Of a DNA stretch of 25,670 bases, positions 21,897 to 25,670 are shown piece after piece. The stretch lies in assembly GCA_051984395.1 (NCBI GenBank), contig JBPYEZ010000053.1, forward strand, positions 1 to 25,670, in the 5' to 3' direction. The stretch is from AC-9 sp051984395 (lineage in GTDB: Bacteria; Actinomycetota; Acidimicrobiia; Acidimicrobiales; AC-9). The translations under genes were made by a program, and so were the position numbers. Under the pieces are notes generated by a model that worked only from the letters and a program-made list of their open reading frames with translations, was not told the origin of the DNA and did no database searches. The first letter of the stretch is position 1, and each line of letters opens with the position of its first letter.

Positions 21897-22829
21897 TCAG
21901 CGCCGCGGCCCAGATCGGACCAGCCCCTCGACCACGTGGGAGGCCGGCTCGCCGCCGCCGACCAGACGGGTCATGCGGCGAGTGGCGTCGAGGAGGTCCG
22001 AAGCCAGCGCGGCCACGTCCTCGGTCGGCATCTGATGACGGCGGACATTGATGGCGACCGTGAAGTCTGGTCGGGCACCGGCATGGAAGACCGGCGCCGC
22101 GATGGTGTCGACACCGAGCTGACGCCCGGGCGCCAACTCGTCGGGCAGGTAGTCGCGCGACCGAAGAGCCGAGGCCAGTGCCAGAGCCATCGTCCTGAGC
22201 TCGTCGGACGGCACGTCGCCGGCCAGCTCGACGAGCTCGCCGCGCAGACGGACGCCCGCCTCGTCGAGTGGGGACACGGCGTACCGTTGGCGCCGAAGGG
22301 CGGCCAGCAGCGTGCCGTACTCCTCCCGGCGCTGCTCGGTCAGCTCCTCGACCGTGGTCTCGATCCAGGTCGCCACGTCCTCCCGGCTCGACCAGGCGAC
22401 ATGCAGGGCACCGAACGGCGCCGCCAGCGGTGTGCGCCGGCCCCGGCGGGCGGCGACGGCGTCGTCGTCCTCACCGGCTCCGTCGATGACCACGATGTCG
22501 CCGCCCACGACGGCCGTTGCCGTGCACGGCATCCCCGTGCGGCGGTGCAGCCGCTCGAGCTCGCCCCGCGACGACCGGATCGACGGAAAGCTGCGCTGGG
22601 CCGCCTGCCCCAGGGCGATGAGGGCCGGCCCCAGGGTGTAGGTCTTGGCATTGGGATCCCGGACCAGGTAGCCGGCGTCGGCCAGCGTCATGAGCAGCGA
22701 GTGGCAGGTGGTCCTGGTGATGTCCACCTCTCGGGCCAGCTCCGACGAGGTCACGGGATGTCCGGGTCGGGCGGCCAGCAGCTCGAGGATGCCCACCACC
22801 CGGTCGGTGGGAGGCGAGCGCCGCCTCAC
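21897..22829 (-). CDS. IclR-family transcriptional regulator
   Basis: The protein has 310 residues, slightly longer than usual. The winged helix-turn-helix (about 7-56) reads DRVVGILELLAARPGHPVTS, ELAREVDITRTTCHSLLMTLADAGYLVRD. The effector domain follows (LGPALIALGQAA, MPCTATAVVGGDIVVIDGAG, PFGALHVAWSS, VSPLDEAGVRLRGELVELAG, and VDTIAAPVFHAG near the end). A stretch DGAGEDDDAVAARRGRRTPLA is richer in charge than normal. It is divergent from the SDR and upstream of the deacylase, so it probably controls one or both. The start is GTG 22829; the leader shows no clear ribosome-binding site. Confidence 0.88.
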   Translation of the reverse strand: MRRRSPPTDRVVGILELLAARPGHPVTSSELAREVDITRTTCHSLLMTLADAGYLVRDPNAKTYTLGPALIALGQAAQRSFPSIRSSRGELERLHRRTGMPCTATAVVGGDIVVIDGAGEDDDAVAARRGRRTPLAAPFGALHVAWSSREDVATWIETTVEELTEQRREEYGTLLAALRRQRYAVSPLDEAGVRLRGELVELAGDVPSDELRTMALALASALRSRDYLPDELAPGRQLGVDTIAAPVFHAGARPDFTVAINVRRHQMPTEDVAALASDLLDATRRMTRLVGGGEPASHVVEGLVRSGPRR

Positions 22830-22871
22830 TGGCTACCCGACACGCCGGGATGGCGCACGCCCGAGCAATCC

Positions 22872-22908
22872 TTGACAGAGATGTCGCAGAGCATGTACAT
22901 AGCTGCTC
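22872..22908 (+). promoter_or_regulatory. Promoter with overlapping inverted repeat between IclR and SDR genes
   Basis: -35 TTGACA (22872-22877) is a consensus match. A -10-like TACATA (22896-22901) lies 18 bp away. GAGCA (22889-22893) and TGCTC (22904-22908) form an inverted repeat with a 10-bp spacer across that -10, a reasonable IclR operator. It reads toward the SDR gene, about 120 nt downstream. Confidence 0.5.
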
Positions 22909-23026
22909 CGATTATGTGGCAACACTGTCCTGATACTCGACAGATTCTCGATGCACCGACCCTTGGCGTCAAGGATGGCCCTGGGGGCGCTGGCCCTCGG
23001 TGCGTCGGGTCGACGACACTCCAACG

Positions 23027-23815
23027 ATGAGCACCCCGCTGCTGCTCGACGGTAGGACGATGGTGGTCTCCGGAGTGGGGCCCGGCCTGGGGCGGGAGAT
23101 CGCCGCCATCGCCCTCCGAGAGGGGGCCAACGTGGTCCTGGGCGCGCGCCGGGAGGCCAACCTGCGCGACGTCGCCCGAGACCTCGATCCTTCCGGCGCC
23201 AGGGTGGCCTGGCGCCAGGCCGATATCACCAAGCCGGACGAGTGTGACCAACTGGTCGCCGCGGCCGTCGAGCGGTTCGGGCAACTGGACGCCGTCGCCA
23301 ACTGCGCCGCGCTCGACACCGTCTTCGGCGGCCTGGAGGACGCCGACTTCGATCAGTGGCGGGCTGCGCTCGAGACGAACCTGATCGGATCCCTGCAGGT
23401 GTGCAAGTCCGCCATCCCGGCGTTGAAGGAGCGGGGCGGCGCCATCGTGTTCGTCGGATCCCAGGCCATGTACCTGCCCCAGCTCGTCCAGCCCGCCTAC
23501 GCCGCCTCGAAGGCAGGGCTCCTGTCGGCGACGTACTACCTGGCCAAGGAGCTGGGTCCGCACAAGATCCGGGTCAACACGATCGTGCCCTCGTGGATGT
23601 GGGGCCCGCCCGTCGAGGCCTATGTGAACTACCTGGCCGAGTCCCAGAACGTCCCGACCACCGAGGTCATCGAGGGGATCGCCAAGGACATGCCGCTGGG
23701 GGAGATCCCGGCCGACGACGACATCGCCGAGGTAATCGTGTTCTTCGCGTCCGACCGGGCGCGGATGATCACCGGTCAGTCGCTGCTCGTCAACGCCGGA
23801 GAGCTGATGCGCTGA
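23027..23815 (+). CDS. Short-chain dehydrogenase/reductase (SDR)
   Basis: The protein has 262 residues. The cofactor motif is VVSGVGPGLGREIA (glycine-rich, 13-26), the acidic/basic position after strand 2 is GARREAN (suggesting an NADP(H) preference, uncertain), and DIT follows. The active site is Ser145 (VGSQAM), Tyr158 and Lys162 (YAASK), with Asn118 (ETNLIG). The usual NNAG is changed to ANCAAL. The C-terminal part VNTIVPSWMWGPPVEAYV and ITGQSLLVNAGELM is characteristic of a common actinobacterial SDR group acting on hydroxyacyl or steroid-like substrates. ATG 23027 was preferred to the in-frame codon at 23000. It is divergent from the IclR regulator. Confidence 0.92.
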   Translation: MSTPLLLDGRTMVVSGVGPGLGREIAAIALREGANVVLGARREANLRDVARDLDPSGARVAWRQADITKPDECDQLVAAAVERFGQLDAVANCAALDTVFGGLEDADFDQWRAALETNLIGSLQVCKSAIPALKERGGAIVFVGSQAMYLPQLVQPAYAASKAGLLSATYYLAKELGPHKIRVNTIVPSWMWGPPVEAYVNYLAESQNVPTTEVIEGIAKDMPLGEIPADDDIAEVIVFFASDRARMITGQSLLVNAGELMR

Positions 23816-23967
23816 GCCACTCGGACAGGCGCTCGGCACCGTCGTGTGCGCCCTGCCGACGAAGGCCCTAGTGTGGTGCCCGCTGGGGCCACTGCCGTCT
23901 CACCTCCGTCCGGGTGTGGTGGTCTTCGATACATGAACTCGCCACCGGGCGACGTCGGGGGTCGACG

Positions 23968-24822
23968 ATGACGACCGAGCACATGATCCAGAACGGCCCA
24001 CCGCGACCACGGTTCGCGATCGGGTTGCGAGGTTACGACCGCGCCCAGGTCGAGGCGTACCTCAACGAGCACACCCATTGGGCGGAACAGGCCGGAGGTC
24101 GCATCAGACAGCTCGAAGCCCGGGTGTCGGAGCTCGAGGGTACCGGCGCGCCCCACCAGGTCCAGGAGCATGCCGACCGCGCCATCGGGGACGCCTGTCG
24201 GACGGTGGATCGGTTCGTTGCCCAGGTCGACGCCCGGACGGCCGAGTTCGAGCGCGCCGTCGCCGCCGAGGCACAGCCTCACATCGACGAGCTTCGGCGG
24301 CATGTGAACGACCTCGAGGACGAGCGGCGGACGGCGTTGTCCCGGCTGTCCCGGCTCCGTCAGTCCATCGAGCGCATGGGGGGTCAGCCCATCGAGCGCG
24401 TGGGGCGTCAGTCCATCGAGCGCGTGAGGGATCAGTCGATCGAGCGCGTGAGGGATCAGTCCATCGAGCGCGTGCGGGGTCAGTCTGTCGAGCGCGTGGG
24501 GGCCACCGGCGGCGGAGGATCCCGAGCTGACCGGATCTCCAGCACGGATGAACTGCCTTGGCCCCAAGCCCGACGGCCGTCCCGGCCGGGCGCCGATCAG
24601 GAGTGGCCGATCGGCGCCCGGGCCGGGCGCCGATCAGTAGCCGCCCCCGCTATATCCACCGCCCGAGGTCGTCGTCGTGCCGCCAGACCCGCCGGTCGTG
24701 GCCGTACCGCCGCCGGTCGCGCCGCTGCCAGTGCTCCCCCCGCCGATTTTCACTACGTGCCAGATCCCACCGAAGCTGTTGATGCCGTCGCCGTTGGCGG
24801 CTCCCGTCGTCGCGTCACCTGA
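23968..24822 (+). CDS. DivIVA-like coiled-coil protein, paralogue 4, with octapeptide repeats and overlapping C-terminus
   Basis: The protein has 284 residues. The DivIVA motif RFAIGLRGYDRAQVEAYLNE is at 15-34, then helical sequence with an HIDELRRHVNDLEDERR block and LSRLSRLRQS shared with paralogues 2 and 3. Residues 132-179 are six tandem octapeptides (QSIERVRD type). Beyond residue about 190 the sequence becomes Arg/Ala/Pro-rich and reads through an extended palindrome and 189 bp of the opposing lipoprotein gene. That tail looks like shadow sequence, so an upstream stop may have been lost or the tail may be non-functional. The middle coiled coil of 43-residue repeats seen in paralogues 2 and 3 is missing. 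ATG 23968 is the likely start; GTG 23914 is an alternative. Confidence 0.7.
   Translation: MTTEHMIQNGPPRPRFAIGLRGYDRAQVEAYLNEHTHWAEQAGGRIRQLEARVSELEGTGAPHQVQEHADRAIGDACRTVDRFVAQVDARTAEFERAVAAEAQPHIDELRRHVNDLEDERRTALSRLSRLRQSIERMGGQPIERVGRQSIERVRDQSIERVRDQSIERVRGQSVERVGATGGGGSRADRISSTDELPWPQARRPSRPGADQEWPIGARAGRRSVAAPAISTARGRRRAARPAGRGRTAAGRAAASAPPADFHYVPDPTEAVDAVAVGGSRRRVT
24361..24504 (+). repeat. Six tandem 24-bp repeats (octapeptide QSIERVRx)
   Basis: Copies start at 24361, 24385, 24409, 24433, 24457 and 24481. All keep the reading frame, with CAG-TCC-ATC-GAG-CGC-GTG as the core. Copies 4 and 5 are almost identical; copies 1, 2 and 6 carry substitutions. Expansion by replication slippage is likely. 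Confidence 0.9.
24586..24635. terminator. Three-armed GC-rich inverted repeat between convergent genes
   Basis: Arm CCGGGCGCCGATC (24586-24598) has a perfect 13-bp complement GATCGGCGCCCGG (24609-24621), and the first arm recurs directly at 24623-24635. The middle and last arms make a 27-bp palindrome around one base. The last arm overlaps the stop codon (24634-24636) of the lipoprotein gene. No U-tract is seen. A bidirectional terminator is likely. Confidence 0.55.
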
Positions 24823-25269
24823 GAAGCGGTACAGCGGCAGCTTGTTGTAGGCCACCTGCTGACCGGTGGTGCCGCTGACCGCGGTCACGTTGCTCACGCC
24901 CGGTCCCGGTGTGACGGTCGTCTGACCGGAGGGCAGGAGAGCCGGCGGCCAGACGCCGAGGCAGGCGCCGGTGCAGGAGACGGCGGCGCCGTTGTTGGTG
25001 AGGGTGTAGAGCGTCCTGCCCTGGTCATCGACCAGGATCGTGCCGAACCTGGCGTTGTTGGCAGTCTTGACCGTCACGGCCGCTGCCGACGTGGCCGTGG
25101 TCGCCTTGGTCGTGTTGGTCGACGAGCTGGTGGAGGAGGACCCGCAGGCGGCCGCGATGGCCGCGGCAGGCACCAGCCCGAGGAGGACGGCCCTCGGGGA
25201 TCGGATCCATGGTCGGCGCCGGGCCGACGGGTTGGTGCTCCTCGACGGGTCGGTGGTCTCGGCTCGCAT
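24634..25269 (-). CDS. Secreted lipoprotein with YxxxxD-type repeat (Lipoprotein_15 family, COG4315-like)
   Basis: The protein has 211 residues. The N-terminus is Arg-rich, then a hydrophobic segment ending in lipobox AAAC (Cys42), then a long Ser/Thr/Ala linker. Two repeat-type segments follow: FGTILVDDQGRTLYTLTNNG with SCTGACLGVWPPALL, and KLPLYRFSGDATTGAANGDG with GGIWHVV, the pattern of COG4315 lipoproteins (conserved Y-x-aromatic-x2-D). A Cys pair in SCTGAC probably forms a disulfide outside the cell. The C-terminus is Gly/Thr/Ser-rich with GGGYSGGGY. The function of the family is unknown. ATG 25269 follows GGAGGAGGGAG by about 8 nt. It converges with DivIVA paralogue 4 and overlaps its apparent 3' end. 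Confidence 0.87.
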   Translation of the reverse strand: MRAETTDPSRSTNPSARRRPWIRSPRAVLLGLVPAAAIAAACGSSSTSSSTNTTKATTATSAAAVTVKTANNARFGTILVDDQGRTLYTLTNNGAAVSCTGACLGVWPPALLPSGQTTVTPGPGVSNVTAVSGTTGQQVAYNKLPLYRFSGDATTGAANGDGINSFGGIWHVVKIGGGSTGSGATGGGTATTGGSGGTTTTSGGGYSGGGY

Positions 25270-25372
25270 CGCAGGCTCCCTCCTCCGCCCCCAATCGGGT
25301 CGCGTTGGGACGGCTTCTCACTGTGTTACGGGTTGGTGACGCTCCAGGATTGCAAACAGATCGTCGGCGTGC

Positions 25373-25670
25373 TCAGGAGACCGTCGCCGTCGCCAGCGTG
25401 AGCCCCGACGGGGTGACGAGTCGCGCCGCCTTGATCTGGTTGACGTCCACCCCGACGGTGTGGGCCCACTCGCCGATGCCGTCGTGGACGTCGAACTGGC
25501 CCAGGGGCACGACGCTGCCGTTGGCGAGCTGCAGCTCGCAGGTGTAGGTGCCGCTGGCCCCGCTGGTGTCGACGTTCATGAAGACCCACGAGGGATTGCC
25601 GTTGTAGGCGTAGACCTGCCCGACCAGGCGCCCGTCGCCGCCCCGGAACTGGCCCGAGCGCAATCCCGTC
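25373..25670 (-). CDS. Conserved actinobacterial hypothetical protein, C-terminal part (5' partial at right edge)
   Basis: The frame is open at the window edge, and about 99 C-terminal residues are visible. The sequence (VGQVYAYNGNPSWVFMNVDTSG, TYTCELQLANGSVVPLGQFDVHDG, GEWAHTVGVDV, ARLVTPSGLTLATATVS) is a beta-rich domain with one Cys. It recalls the outer domain of some anti-sigma-factor-like membrane proteins of Actinobacteria, but I cannot confirm that. The missing N-terminus would show whether it has a transmembrane helix and a zinc-binding anti-sigma domain. Confidence 0.5.
   Translation of the reverse strand, partial: TGLRSGQFRGGDGRLVGQVYAYNGNPSWVFMNVDTSGASGTYTCELQLANGSVVPLGQFDVHDGIGEWAHTVGVDVNQIKAARLVTPSGLTLATATVS

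Noticed and set aside
24361..24504. CRISPR-like array
   Set aside because: The 24-bp copies are directly adjacent with no spacers and keep a coding frame.

Overview
The window is high-GC DNA with dense coding on both strands and no intergenic gap above about 210 bp. It looks like an uncultured actinobacterium. The support is DivIVA-type coiled-coil proteins, a WS/DGAT acyltransferase, a Baeyer-Villiger monooxygenase, several TetR/IclR regulators, GTG and apparent CTG starts, and many -10 boxes (TANNNT) lying exactly 6-7 nt upstream of start codons, as expected for leaderless mRNAs. A class such as Acidimicrobiia is plausible but is inference only. I saw no rRNA, tRNA, CRISPR array, insertion sequence or phage gene. 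The largest gaps are 13168-13376, 22830-23026 and 10008-10176, and they hold promoters and operator candidates.

Layout. 1-2403: the 3' part of an HPP membrane protein read through in frame into a cupin, an ArsC-like reductase, an AhpD-like protein on the minus strand interrupted by one in-frame UGA, and a small CopD-like membrane protein. 2482-6104: a PrsW-type intramembrane protease, a DMT/EamA permease that seems to start at CTG, a two-gene MbcA/ParS-like plus RES toxin-antitoxin module, and a small methyltransferase. 6104-10386: a DUF1707 membrane protein, then a molybdate/tungstate uptake operon on the minus strand (HTH-TOBE regulator, lipoprotein binding protein, permease-ATPase fusion), with a molbindin transcribed divergently. 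10414-15603: a TetR regulator, then three DivIVA-like coiled-coil proteins around a WS/DGAT gene. 15643-19038: dodecin, a TetR regulator divergent from a PF10118-type metal-dependent hydrolase, and a Baeyer-Villiger monooxygenase. 19058-23815: a secreted coiled-coil protein, an N-acyl-D-amino-acid deacylase, an IclR regulator and a divergent SDR. 23968-25670: a fourth DivIVA-like protein with octapeptide repeats, a secreted repeat lipoprotein, and the 3' part of an unidentified gene.

Most notable. (1) The AhpD-like gene at 1290-1889 has TGA exactly where the second catalytic Cys belongs (C-H-Y-U-V-P-T-H). It is followed at the right distance by a 7-bp hairpin whose loop contains GGUC, as in the E. 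coli fdhF SECIS. I call it a selenoprotein rather than a broken gene. (2) Four DivIVA-like paralogues share an N-terminal F-x(4-6)-GYDR-x-QV block, three of them also share a C-terminal block, and two are built from the same 43-residue coiled-coil repeat. They may be a lineage-specific scaffold family. (3) The divergent molybdenum-gene region carries two copies of a 14-bp near-palindrome, one lying between the -35 and -10 positions of the regulator's own promoter.
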